From positions 1 through 64,000 of the forward strand of contig NZ_JACJRJ010000004.1 of NCBI RefSeq assembly GCF_014697195.1: a DNA stretch of 64,000 nucleotides, read 5' to 3'. The position numbers and the translations under genes were made by a program. This DNA comes from Cylindrospermum sp. FACHB-282. Lineage in GTDB: Bacteria > Cyanobacteriota > Cyanobacteriia > Cyanobacteriales > Nostocaceae. The notes under the pieces were generated by a model. It was not told where the DNA came from and made no database searches. It worked only from the letters and a program-made list of their open reading frames with translations. Of this stretch, positions 46,356 through 55,652 are shown piece after piece. How positions within the stretch are numbered: the stretch's first letter is position 1; each line of letters starts with the position of its first letter.

Positions 46356-47345
46356 ATGAATACCAAGTTAGTAGTAGAACCTCTAGTCAGTGTAATTATC
46401 CCCACCTATAATCGACCAGAGTACCTCAAGCAAGCGATTGCCAGCGCCGTCCAACAGACTTATCAAAATATTGAAATTATTGTTTCTGATAATTGTAGTT
46501 TGGAAGACCCCCAACAAATTGTCGAATCTTTTGGTGATTCCCGCATTCGTTTTTGGCGACATAAACAAAATGTGGGCATGATTGCTAATCAACTATCTGC
46601 CTTCAAAATGGCCCAAGGCAAATACGTTGCTAGTCTTCATGATGATGATATGTGGAATGAGGACTTTTTAGCAAAACTTGTGCCACCCCTAGAAGCAAAT
46701 CCTGAGTTAATTCTGGCTTTTTGCGACCAATATATTATCGATGCCCAGGGAGAAATTAAGGAAGCTGGCACTGAAGAAAATACCCGCGCGTACCTCCGAG
46801 ATAAACTTGCCCCAGGAATTCATCAACCTTTTACCAAAATTGGGTTAGTTGATAAAAGTATTGCAACTGCTGCTGCTTGTGTAATTCGCAATCATATTAT
46901 TGATTGGGATAGCATTCCTTCAGAAATTGGCGGTATGTGGGATTTATATTTAACTTACCTCTGCTGTATATCTGGTCTTGGTGCTTACTATTATCCAGAA
47001 AGACTGACCCAATATCGTTCCCATGATCTAGCTGATACTATGATCAGTGGAAGTCGAAATGTGCGGGCAAAAATCTGCAAAGCTAAAACCGAAATGTTTT
47101 GTTATCAAACCTTGATGTTAGACTCTCGTCTAGAGGAATTTAAAGAACACTTTGAACAGCAATGGTTAGCAGCTAATACTACTTTAGCAATTGGGATGTT
47201 GCGGATGGAACAGATAACAGCAGCACGTCCTTATCTTTGGCAGGCATTGAGCCAACAAAAATTTAATTTGCGGACTATAGTCGCACTGACTATCAGTTTC
47301 ATTCCGCGATTTTTAGCAAATCCATTGCTAGGAACAGCCAAATAA
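46356..47345 (+). CDS. Glycosyltransferase family 2
   Basis: The 329-residue GT-A protein has PLVSVIIPTYNRPEYLKQAIASAVQQTYQNIEIIVSDNCS and the metal-binding DDDMWNED segment. The rest is helical, with a C-terminal positively charged amphipathic part (ALTISFIPRFLANPLLG). Substrates are unknown. A run of GT genes on both sides makes it part of the repeat-unit assembly line. Confidence 0.9.
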   Translation: MNTKLVVEPLVSVIIPTYNRPEYLKQAIASAVQQTYQNIEIIVSDNCSLEDPQQIVESFGDSRIRFWRHKQNVGMIANQLSAFKMAQGKYVASLHDDDMWNEDFLAKLVPPLEANPELILAFCDQYIIDAQGEIKEAGTEENTRAYLRDKLAPGIHQPFTKIGLVDKSIATAAACVIRNHIIDWDSIPSEIGGMWDLYLTYLCCISGLGAYYYPERLTQYRSHDLADTMISGSRNVRAKICKAKTEMFCYQTLMLDSRLEEFKEHFEQQWLAANTTLAIGMLRMEQITAARPYLWQALSQQKFNLRTIVALTISFIPRFLANPLLGTAK

Positions 47346-47414
47346 GGTAATAGTGTCTTGGCGCTGATCATCTTGTTAATAAAAGAATTTTGAGTTTTAT
47401 AAGGGAGGTGGTGT

Positions 47415-48617
47415 GTGAAACTTTGCATTGTTACCCACAAAGTTAAAAAAGGTGATGGACAGGGCCGGGTAAACTATGAAATTGCTCAGGAAGCAATTCA
47501 TCGTGGTTATCAGCTGACATTATTAGCCAGTGAAGTAGCATCAGAGCTAGAAGAAAGTAGTAAGGTTAACTGGGTAGAAATTTCCGTTAAAGGATATCCT
47601 ACAGAATTCATCCGGAATTATCTTTTTGCCAGAAAAAGTGCAGATTGGTTGCGGCAAAATCGCGCTCGCCTGGATTTAGTCAAAGCCAACGGAGCGATTA
47701 CTAGATCGACTGCTGATGTGAATGCGGTGCATTTTGTCCACAGTTCATGGCTGCGATCGCCTGTACACATTTCTCGCAACCGCCGAGATTTATATGGTTT
47801 TTACCAGTGGCTATTTACTGCGGCCAATGCCCGTTGGGAAAAACAGGCTTTCCAAAATGCCAAAGTCGTCGTTGCGGTATCAGAAAAAGTAGCCCAGGAA
47901 TTAGTTAACATTGGCGTCCCCCGTTCAAAAATTCGGGTAATTATCAATGGTGTAGACTTGCAAGAGTTCTCTCCTGGTGAGGCTTACCGGCAAAAATTAG
48001 GTCTACCAGAGAATGTCACTTTGGCCTTATTTGCTGGAGACATCCGCACACCCAGGAAAAACCTAGATACTGTGCTGCAAGCCTTGGCAAAAGTTCCCAA
48101 TTTACATTTAGCAGTGGTAGGGAATACAGAAGGTAGCCCCTTCCCCCAGCTAGCAGCAGAACTAGGGTTAACTGAACGGGTGCATTTTGTGGGATATCGG
48201 CGTGATATTGCCGATATTATGCGGGCGGTGGATTTATTTGTCTTTCCTTCCCGTTACGAAGCTTGCACTCTTGTATTGTTAGAAGCACTTTCCTCCGGAC
48301 TACCCGTAATTACTGCCACCGCGACGGGGGGTGCAGAGTTGGTGACACCAGAATGTGGGATCGTTTTACCCGACTCAGACGACATAGAGGCTTTAGCCGC
48401 AGCATTGTTGTCTTTGGTAAGCGATCGCTCACAAATGCAGCGAATGGGTGAAGCAGCTCGCTCAGTGGCTGAACAACATAGCTGGACTACTATGGCCCAA
48501 ACATATCTGGATCTATTTGAGGAGTTAATTCAGAATGAGGAACACAGTTCTCATCCCAACTTATCGCCGTCCCCTAGATTTATCACGTTGCCTTTTAGCG
48601 CTACAGGCACAAACTAG
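47415..48617 (+). CDS. Glycosyltransferase family 4
   Basis: The 400-residue GT4 starts at GTG 47415 after a GGGAGG site. It has AVVGNTEGSPFPQLAAELGL, VHFVGYRRDIADIMRAVDLFVFPSRYEACTLVLLEALSSGLPVITATATGGAELV with the EX7E pair. Its last 27 codons overlap the next gene in another frame, which suggests that the tail beyond FEELIQ is not functionally constrained. Substrate unknown. Confidence 0.9.
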   Translation: MKLCIVTHKVKKGDGQGRVNYEIAQEAIHRGYQLTLLASEVASELEESSKVNWVEISVKGYPTEFIRNYLFARKSADWLRQNRARLDLVKANGAITRSTADVNAVHFVHSSWLRSPVHISRNRRDLYGFYQWLFTAANARWEKQAFQNAKVVVAVSEKVAQELVNIGVPRSKIRVIINGVDLQEFSPGEAYRQKLGLPENVTLALFAGDIRTPRKNLDTVLQALAKVPNLHLAVVGNTEGSPFPQLAAELGLTERVHFVGYRRDIADIMRAVDLFVFPSRYEACTLVLLEALSSGLPVITATATGGAELVTPECGIVLPDSDDIEALAAALLSLVSDRSQMQRMGEAARSVAEQHSWTTMAQTYLDLFEELIQNEEHSSHPNLSPSPRFITLPFSATGTN

Positions 48618-49470
48618 ACCAGTTTCCCAGGCGATCGCCATAGTCCGCGATACAGATACAGAAACTTGGCAATTCCTCTCCCAATTCAACCCCCACAACC
48701 TACCCTTGCAAATTGTCAAGGTGACACAATCAGGGGTAGTAGCAGCTCTCAACGCCGGACTGGCAGCAGTAGAGGGCGATATTATTTCCATTACTGATGA
48801 TGATGCCGCACCCCACCCCGATTGGTTAGAGAAGATTACCGCTCACTTTACCGCCGATAGTTGCATTGGCGCTGTTGGGGGGCGTGATTGGATACACCAC
48901 GGCAGCAAACTAGAAGATGACTCCCGCCTAGTAGTCGGTCAGTTGCAGTGGTTTGGGCGCGTGATTGGCAACCATCACCTGGGTGTTGGTGTACCCCGTG
49001 AAGTCGATGTTCTCAAAGGTGTGAACATGAGTTTTCGCCACAAGGCCATTGAAACATTGCGCTTTGATGAGCGAATGCGAGGTACAGGGGCCCAAGTACA
49101 CTTTGAAATGGCATTCACCCTCACCCTCAAACGGGCTGGTTGGAAGATTATTTATGATCCTAGCATTGCTGTAGATCACTATCCGGCACAACGTTTTGAT
49201 GAAGATCAGCGCCGAAACTTTAATGAAACTGCCCTAGTTAATTTAGTCCATAATGAAACCCTCGTTTTACTAGAGCATTTGCCCCCTATCCGTCGGGCTG
49301 TCTTTTTGGTCTGGGCATTATTAGTAGGCACTAGAGATAGTTTGGGCTTAATCCAATGGCTAAGACTTTTCCCCAGCCAAAGACAACTCGTGGGTAAAAA
49401 GTTGCTGGCATCTTGGCGTGGACGTTGGCAGGGATGGCAGACATATCAGGAACTGGGGATTAGGAATTAG
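48535..49470 (+). CDS. Glycosyltransferase family 2
   Basis: The 311-residue protein starts inside the previous gene (83-bp overlap, other frame): MRNTVLIPTYRRPLDLSRCLLALQAQ, a proper GT2 start. The metal motif is TDDDAAPHPDWLEKI, followed by GGRDWIHHG and KGVNMSFRHKAIETLRFDERMRG, a GT2 acceptor-side pattern. Its last residues (GIRN) are encoded by the first units of a tandem repeat. Translational coupling with the upstream GT4 is likely. Confidence 0.9.
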   Translation: MRNTVLIPTYRRPLDLSRCLLALQAQTRPVSQAIAIVRDTDTETWQFLSQFNPHNLPLQIVKVTQSGVVAALNAGLAAVEGDIISITDDDAAPHPDWLEKITAHFTADSCIGAVGGRDWIHHGSKLEDDSRLVVGQLQWFGRVIGNHHLGVGVPREVDVLKGVNMSFRHKAIETLRFDERMRGTGAQVHFEMAFTLTLKRAGWKIIYDPSIAVDHYPAQRFDEDQRRNFNETALVNLVHNETLVLLEHLPPIRRAVFLVWALLVGTRDSLGLIQWLRLFPSQRQLVGKKLLASWRGRWQGWQTYQELGIRN

Positions 49471-49599
49471 GGATTGGGGACTCTTTACTGGGGATTGGGG
49501 ACTAGGGACTCTTTACTGGGGACTAGGGACTAGGGATTAGGGATTAGGGATTAGGAAAAACTTTTACCAATGACCAATGACCAATAACCAATGACCAAT
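49449..49599. repeat. Composite heptamer array (GGGATTA/GGGGACT and ACCAATG units)
   Basis: A block of GGGATTA-, GGGGATT- and GGGACTA-type heptamers (49455-49553) continues as ACCAATGACCAATAACC units to 49599. The array supplies the stop codon of the upstream GT2 gene and the ATG of the following membrane protein. Confidence 0.85.
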
Positions 49600-51042
49600 T
49601 ACAAAGTGATTTCTAAACAAATACTTTTCAATAGTTCTTTAAAAGATAACTTTTCTCCTCAAGAGCGATCGCCACAGGCTTGGACAGTAATTCTGGGCTT
49701 CGTACTCTTGACCATAGTTTGCTATTTTGCCGGTGCTGCTGCCATGTTGCGCCTAGTGTTTCCGCTGACAGCTTTGGTGGTAGCCTTATTTTTATACTTG
49801 CGGCATCCCATTCTCTACATCGGCTTTACCTGGTGGATTTGGTTTCTCACTCCTTTAGCTGCTCGCTTAGTTGACTATCGAGTTGGTTGGGATCCCACCC
49901 GTCAAATGCTCATAGCGCCCTATTTAGTGGTGTTAGTGACGATAATAACTTTTTTTCGGCACCTTCCTGGCGCTTATCGCCAAGGGGGTTTACCTTTTAT
50001 TTTGGGTTTTGTTGGGGTTTTCTATGGCTTCCTTGTAGGACTCATTTATAACTCACCAATTCCTGTAGCACGGGGTCTTTTGGACTGGCTTAGTCCAATT
50101 ATTTTTGGTTTTCACCTATTTGTGAACTGGCGAGATTATCCCAGTTATCGCCAGCATATTCAGCGTGTATTTGTTTGGTGTGTGTTGATTACTGGCGCTT
50201 ACGGCATATATCAATTTGTGGTGGCACCAGAGTGGGACAAATATTGGCTAATTGAATCAAAACTCTATAGCAGTTCGGGAAATCCTGTTCCTTTTGGGAT
50301 GCGCGTCTGGAGTACGCTGCACTCAGTTGGGCCCTTTGGGGCTGTGATGCAAACTGGTTTGTTACTGTTATTGACCAGTTCAGGAAAATTAATTTTTCCT
50401 GCTTCATCTGTTGGTTACTTATCATTTTTGTTAGCTCAAGCCCGTACTAACTGGGGAGGCTGGTTATTAGGGGTAATTATGATTATGGGTTCAGCTAAAG
50501 CCAAGGTGCAAATGCGCTTAATTACCATAATCTTAGTGATGGCAATGTGTGTTGTGCCATTAATCACCATTGAACCAATTTCTAAGGTTGTTACTTCTCG
50601 ATTAGAAACTTTTTCTAATCTGCAAGAAGATGGCAGCTTTAAGGATAGATCCGGGAGCTATGACAGAAACCTTGGTCTAGCCCTTTCTAATGGTTGGGGT
50701 AATGGGTTAGGAAATATCTGGAAGGTGAATGAAAAAACAGGACAAATAGAAGTATTTGTCATTGACAGCGGTATTTTAGATATGTTTTTCACCTTGGGGT
50801 GGTTTGGTGCCATTTTTTATATGGGTGCGCTCATATTGATGATTTTCAGTGTTAGCAATTATAGTGAAGCTCGTTTTGATAGTTTTCTTAGTACTTCCCG
50901 CGCTATAGCCATTAGTGGTTGTACTCAGCTAATTATTGGTAGTGGCATGCTGAGTGTGGCGGGTATGATTCTTTGGGGATTTTTTGCTATGGCTATGGCA
51001 GGACATAAGTACCATCAACATCAGCAAAATTCAAAATTTTGA
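49591..51042 (+). CDS. O-antigen polymerase-like (Wzy-type) membrane protein
   Basis: The 483-residue protein has about ten to twelve hydrophobic spans, beginning near residue 29 (AWTVILGFVLLTIVCYFAGAA). The stretch RTNWGGWLLGVIMIMG and the extended loop (about 340-395, NLGLALSNGWGNGLGNIW) are typical of Wzy/ExoQ-like polymerases. The ATG falls inside the tandem repeat, so residues 1-5 (MTNYK) are partly repeat-derived. It would polymerise lipid-linked repeat units outside the cytoplasmic membrane. Confidence 0.8.
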   Translation: MTNYKVISKQILFNSSLKDNFSPQERSPQAWTVILGFVLLTIVCYFAGAAAMLRLVFPLTALVVALFLYLRHPILYIGFTWWIWFLTPLAARLVDYRVGWDPTRQMLIAPYLVVLVTIITFFRHLPGAYRQGGLPFILGFVGVFYGFLVGLIYNSPIPVARGLLDWLSPIIFGFHLFVNWRDYPSYRQHIQRVFVWCVLITGAYGIYQFVVAPEWDKYWLIESKLYSSSGNPVPFGMRVWSTLHSVGPFGAVMQTGLLLLLTSSGKLIFPASSVGYLSFLLAQARTNWGGWLLGVIMIMGSAKAKVQMRLITIILVMAMCVVPLITIEPISKVVTSRLETFSNLQEDGSFKDRSGSYDRNLGLALSNGWGNGLGNIWKVNEKTGQIEVFVIDSGILDMFFTLGWFGAIFYMGALILMIFSVSNYSEARFDSFLSTSRAIAISGCTQLIIGSGMLSVAGMILWGFFAMAMAGHKYHQHQQNSKF

Positions 51043-51103
51043 GCGGTTTTTTGAGTTGGTTAAAAAAGAAAATCTTAAAATTTTCATGGGACTGCTATAA
51101 ATT

Positions 51104-52264
51104 ATGAAATTAATGGTTGTGATGCCCTTAGCCGAGCAACGGGGCGGCGGTGAAATGATGCTTTTGGATTTGATGCAACAGGGGCGTAATGCTGGGGTTG
51201 AGTGGTTGGTGATCTTTTTAGAAGATGGGCCAATGGTGGAACAAGTGAAAAATTTTGGCATTGATACGCGAGTTGTAGAAAGCGGACGTCTGCGCCAAGT
51301 CCATCGTTTTATGGCGGCTGTTTTCCGGATAGCGGCGATCGCCCGTCGAGAAGGTGTAGATGCGATCGTTAATTGGATGTGGATCACCCATATCTCTGGC
51401 GGTTTAGCAGCCATAATCGCCGGTTTACCTGCTGTGTGGTACCAGCTAGAAGCACCTCATGACAAGCCTTGGTTGGTGCGTCTTGCCACTTTATTACCAG
51501 CAAGAGCGATCATCACTCTCTCAAAAGATGGTCAAAAAGCACAGTCCCAGATTTGGCCCCATAGACCTACACCTTTAGTCTACCCTGGTGTCGCCTTAGA
51601 CCGATTCGAGCCTTCTATCCTCCCAACTCCCGCAGCAGCAAGAGAGAAGCTAGGATTGCCAATGCATGGGCCGTTAATTGGCATTGTCGGGCGTTTGCAG
51701 CGCTGGAAGGGCATACACGTACTGATTCAGGCAATGCCTAAAATTTTGCAAAAGTATCCTGATGCCCATTGTGTAGTGGTTGGGGGTAAGCATGATTTGG
51801 AAGCAGATTATGAGGATTTGGTAAAAACACAAATCGCCGACTTGGGACTTAACCAACAGGTAATTATGGCGGGGTTACAGCGTAACGTCCCGGAATGGGT
51901 GCAAGGGATGGATGTATTTGTTCATGCTTCTGATAATGAACCCTTTGGGATTGTGATTATTGAAGCGATGGCTTTGGGTAAACCGGTGATTGCTGGTAAT
52001 GCTGGGGGGCCACCGGAGATAATTACCGACGGTGTTAATGGACTGCTGACACCTTATGGTGATGCTGATGCTTTGGCGATCGCTATCCTCCGCTATCTTG
52101 ATGACCAGGAATTTGCCCAAACTGCCGCTACAGCCGCCCGAAAACGCGCTCTAGAGTTCTCTACACAGCATTACGCTCAAAATTTCATTAACGCAGTGCG
52201 ATCCGCTTTGCCTAATGTTTTCACGCCAACAGCGAAAACACTTCCTGGGTTAAAGAATTTTTAG
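51104..52264 (+). CDS. Glycosyltransferase family 4, last gene of the island
   Basis: The 386-residue GT4 opens MKLMVVMPLAEQRGGGEMMLLDLMQQG (GGGE loop) and has IGIVGRLQRWKGIHVLIQAM and ASDNEPFGIVIIEAMALGKPVIAGNAGGPPEI. It ends 19 bp before a strong terminator, which closes the rightward cluster. Confidence 0.9.
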   Translation: MKLMVVMPLAEQRGGGEMMLLDLMQQGRNAGVEWLVIFLEDGPMVEQVKNFGIDTRVVESGRLRQVHRFMAAVFRIAAIARREGVDAIVNWMWITHISGGLAAIIAGLPAVWYQLEAPHDKPWLVRLATLLPARAIITLSKDGQKAQSQIWPHRPTPLVYPGVALDRFEPSILPTPAAAREKLGLPMHGPLIGIVGRLQRWKGIHVLIQAMPKILQKYPDAHCVVVGGKHDLEADYEDLVKTQIADLGLNQQVIMAGLQRNVPEWVQGMDVFVHASDNEPFGIVIIEAMALGKPVIAGNAGGPPEIITDGVNGLLTPYGDADALAIAILRYLDDQEFAQTAATAARKRALEFSTQHYAQNFINAVRSALPNVFTPTAKTLPGLKNF

Positions 52265-52282
52265 AACTACTCGAAATACTTC

Positions 52283-52320
52283 ATCTCCCCGACTTCTTAA
52301 AAAAGTCGGGGAGATTTTTA
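52283..52320 (+). terminator. Strong intrinsic terminator closing the island
   Basis: ATCTCCCCGACTT and AAGTCGGGGAGAT form a perfect 13-bp stem with a 7-base loop, followed by TTTTATC. It is a CCCGACTTCTT-family palindrome. Confidence 0.88.
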
Positions 52321-52509
52321 TCTACCAATGATTTAGAATTGCTCTTATTTAATAGCAACTTAAAAAAAATAATGTGACAGATACAAGCCCGAAACCCTAT
52401 CAAATCAAATTTTCTTAATTTTAAATTTTAAATTTAAATTTTTAATCTCGGTATTTCTGCCATCTGGTTGCCGCTTTTCTGGTAAAGTTTTTTTATGCAT
52501 GAGGTAATT

Positions 52510-53391
52510 ATGAATCAAATCAATCGAGTGGCAATTGTAGGAGGCAGCCACGGTAATGAGTTAATCGGGGTATACCTAGTCAAAAAGTTTCAGCAGAATG
52601 GCAATTTGATCAACAGGTCAAGTTTTGAAACTTTAGCATTACTCGGTAATCCCAAAGCCATTGCAGAAGGCAGACGGTACATTGACAAAGATTTAAATCG
52701 TTGCTTTCACAATTCAGTCTTGCAAGATATCACACTTTCAACTTACGAAGATTTGCGGGCCAAAGAAATTCAACAGATTCTACAACCGCCAAATCAGCCC
52801 ATAGTGGACGCAATTGTTGATTTGCACACCACAACCGCCAACATGGGGTTAACTCTCATCCTCGGTGATATGCATCCTTTGTTATTACGGTTAGCAGCAT
52901 ATCTAAGTTCAATAAACCCTTTAGTCAAGGTCTGTAGTCATCAGCAAGCTAGAGGTAGTGGATATCTCCGTTCCCTCTGCGAATTGGGTTTAGTTATCGA
53001 AGTCGGTGCAGTGGCTCAAGGTATTTTAAACGCCGAATTGTTTCAACAAACAGAGCAGCTTGTTTATGCTGTTTTGGACTATTTTGAAGGGTATAATCAA
53101 GGTAAAACGCCCCAGACAAGCAATACACTGACACTCTACAAATCTCTTAGTGTTGTCGATTATCCCAGAAATCAAGAGGGTGAAATTCAAGCCATGATTC
53201 ACCCCCAGCTTCAGTTTAGGGATTATGAACCACTGCATCCAGGTGAGCCATTATTTGTGACTTTTGATGGCAAAGAAATATTCTATGAGGGAGAGTCTAC
53301 TGTTTATCCAGTATTCATTAATGAAGCAGCTTATTACGAGAAAGGAATTGCTATGCATCTCACCCAAAAGCAGTTGATTCAAAACTTATAA
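52510..53391 (+). CDS. Aspartoacylase-like (succinylglutamate desuccinylase/aspartoacylase family)
   Basis: ATG 52510 (293 residues) is chosen because GAGG (52501-52504) stands 5 bp before it; the ATG at 52495 has no such site. The zinc-peptidase features are [14 protein letters not shown] (Zn His and Glu), the DKDLNRCF substrate Asn-Arg motif, and [11 protein letters not shown] (Zn His). It deacylates N-acetyl- or N-acyl-aspartate-type compounds. The C-terminal part has [24 protein letters not shown]. Confidence 0.9.
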   Translation: MNQINRVAIVGGSHGNELIGVYLVKKFQQNGNLINRSSFETLALLGNPKAIAEGRRYIDKDLNRCFHNSVLQDITLSTYEDLRAKEIQQILQPPNQPIVDAIVDLHTTTANMGLTLILGDMHPLLLRLAAYLSSINPLVKVCSHQQARGSGYLRSLCELGLVIEVGAVAQGILNAELFQQTEQLVYAVLDYFEGYNQGKTPQTSNTLTLYKSLSVVDYPRNQEGEIQAMIHPQLQFRDYEPLHPGEPLFVTFDGKEIFYEGESTVYPVFINEAAYYEKGIAMHLTQKQLIQNL

Positions 53392-53469
53392 GTTGCAATA
53401 ATAGCCCAAGTTGCTAGTTATGTACATATAGCCTCCGAGTTTGGTAATAGGTAATTGAGATGAAATTCT

Positions 53470-53523
53470 TACCCATTACCAATTACCAATTACCAATTAC
53501 CCATTACCCATTACCCATTACCA
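53470..53523. repeat. CCATTAC/CAATTAC heptamer array
   Basis: Seven or eight units, beside the stop of the next leftward gene, like the arrays at 18.7 and 21.3 kb. Confidence 0.9.
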
Positions 53524-53541
53524 GTCCTTCTAATGGTGAAT

Positions 53542-54651
53542 CTATTTACCAACCATCAATTCTCTGGTTTCCATTACCCTGGGGACATCGTAGTTTCTAA
53601 TTAATTCATGGTACACAGCCAATGTTTCTTGATGCACCCGCCTGGTGTTGAAGCGTTCTAGGTTTTGTTTGGCGCGGTGTTTCCAGTTGTATAGAAGTTT
53701 GGGGTTACTGAGTAATTGCGCCAAGGCAGTAGCTAAAGTCTCGCTATCTTTGGGTGGCACCAATATACCAGCCTGTCGATTATCTAAAGTCTCAGGAATG
53801 CCGTCTACATCACTAGCGACGATCGCACAACCAGCTTCTCGCGCCTCTGTTAACACCAAACCAAAGGATTCACAGTGTGAAGCCAGAACGAAAACGTCTG
53901 TAGCTAGCATATAGCGTTGTGGTTCTGACTGGAAGCCTTCAAAATGAATGCGTTCAGCAAAAGGTGTACTTTGCACCATAGCCTCAAATATTGGCCGATC
54001 TGGGCCATCTCCGACTAAATATAGATGTGCTTCGGGAAAGTCCGTCGCAATTTTCACAAAAGCTTCAATTAACTCGCTGATGCCTTTGCGGTTATACATC
54101 CCAGCAACAGTAGCGATCGCCGGTCGGTGCAGTGGTAGGGGTTGGTAATCTTGAATATGCTGATGCCGGGGACTCCCCAAGGTGCCGTTAGCAACTACGC
54201 GCAATTTTTTCGCAGGTATCCCCCGTCTGATCATTGAATCAGCTACCGCATTACTGACAGCAATTACCCGATCTGCCATTCCCATCAGTACTGAGCTACG
54301 CTGAAATTCATTGTGTACAGTAGAAACTAAACTATATTCATCTCCATTTTTCATCACCCCTGCTAGCACAACTCCTGTCATCATGTGTGCATGGACAATA
54401 TCTGGCTGAAACTCCTGCACAATCTCTCGATAACTCCAAGCAGCTTTGATCATATTTAGTAAAGTCCGCGACTGATCTAGCTGATAGTGGTGAACGCCAT
54501 GACTTGCTAGTAATGTCTCATATTCTCCACCAGATGAGGCGATCGCCACATCATGACCATTTTGTGCCTGCAAACAGGCTATATCTACTGCCACATTTAC
54601 AATGCCATTACCAATTTCTTGTACATGATTTGTTATATGTAAGATTCGCAT
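53542..54651 (-). CDS. Glycosyltransferase family 4
   Basis: The 369-residue GT4 has MRILHITNHVQEIGNGIVNVAVDIACLQAQNGHDV (the common GT4 start), ATVAGMYNRKGISELIEAF, and the EX7E motif CESFGLVLTEAREAGCAIVASDVDGIPE. It faces left, away from the main island, and may form an operon with the PIG-L deacetylase gene that starts upstream. Confidence 0.9.
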   Translation of the reverse strand: MRILHITNHVQEIGNGIVNVAVDIACLQAQNGHDVAIASSGGEYETLLASHGVHHYQLDQSRTLLNMIKAAWSYREIVQEFQPDIVHAHMMTGVVLAGVMKNGDEYSLVSTVHNEFQRSSVLMGMADRVIAVSNAVADSMIRRGIPAKKLRVVANGTLGSPRHQHIQDYQPLPLHRPAIATVAGMYNRKGISELIEAFVKIATDFPEAHLYLVGDGPDRPIFEAMVQSTPFAERIHFEGFQSEPQRYMLATDVFVLASHCESFGLVLTEAREAGCAIVASDVDGIPETLDNRQAGILVPPKDSETLATALAQLLSNPKLLYNWKHRAKQNLERFNTRRVHQETLAVYHELIRNYDVPRVMETRELMVGK

Positions 54652-54749
54652 TTAAATTTTCTCCACAGTGATTACTCATGGCAAACTCACCCATGTTACC
54701 AATGTAGATGCAACCTCTGTTTACACTAAATCCTTAATCGCCACAACTA

Positions 54750-55535
54750 CTAATTGTTGGCTTTAAAGAAAATTTCCTCTTTCCACATAAATCGCTGAAT
54801 AAACCCACGGGGTAAACTCAGATTTTGTGAAGCATATGAAGCAATTGCTCTATTTTTTTTGTCCTGAACAGATCCAATTGAAAGATGATAAGCCGCGGCA
54901 ATATCCTGTAACTTCAAGAGAATAAATATCGGTGATCTCCAGAACAACCAAATTGGATACTGTAGCAGTTCAACTTTAATTCCTGCTTGGGTAATCGCTT
55001 CCTTGACTAATTCATAAGTAGCCTCGTGATCTCTATGACAATCTTTACGATGAGGCACATAAACTTCTCCAGGTTGATAACACCTCAGCAATTCAGCAAT
55101 CTGCACTATCGTTTGTTGTCTTTGCTCTAGACTTAAATCGCGCAGCTTCCCATCTTGCTGATCCAAAAAATGAATTTCTGAAGAATCAACTCCTAAAATA
55201 CTTAATGCTGTCACCGTTTCTTGTTTGCGAATTTGGATGATTGCATTTTGCGAAATTGGATCTAAACTAACTGCTCCCCCTCCATCTGTTAAAAAAGCAA
55301 CTATTACTGGTATTCCCTCCTCCCGTTTCAGAGCAATCATTCCACCACAGCCAAAAGTTTCATCATCTTGGTGGGGAGAAAAAACCATTGCTGATTTTTT
55401 GCTAAATGCTAGGGGCTTACTTCCCCAATCTAAAATCCACCTCCCTACTAAGCTAGAGTGAATATATTGCAGCAGATACAGACTATTTTTGGGAATTAAC
55501 TTTTGTAACTGTTTTAGCTTTTTTTTGACATTCAT
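54750..55535 (-). CDS. PIG-L family (LmbE-like) deacetylase
   Basis: I chose ATG 55535 (261 residues); the frame extends to 55652, but the added N-terminus is not family-like and no ribosome site is visible at any start. The zinc-binding motif is MVFSPHQDDETFGCGG (HxDD) and the later His motif is YVPHRKDCHRDHEAT. Such enzymes de-N-acetylate sugars. Its pairing with the GT4 gene suggests a sugar-modifying step for a glycan. Confidence 0.88.
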   Translation of the reverse strand: MNVKKKLKQLQKLIPKNSLYLLQYIHSSLVGRWILDWGSKPLAFSKKSAMVFSPHQDDETFGCGGMIALKREEGIPVIVAFLTDGGGAVSLDPISQNAIIQIRKQETVTALSILGVDSSEIHFLDQQDGKLRDLSLEQRQQTIVQIAELLRCYQPGEVYVPHRKDCHRDHEATYELVKEAITQAGIKVELLQYPIWLFWRSPIFILLKLQDIAAAYHLSIGSVQDKKNRAIASYASQNLSLPRGFIQRFMWKEEIFFKANN

Positions 55536-55652
55536 AGTTACTGTACTGCTCAAGTTATAAAAAATTGAAAGATTCTTGTCGGACATTATAAAAATGATTG
55601 ATTGCGGCGACAAATATCTGACTTTTGTCGCTTTTAGCATTTTGCTATTCAA

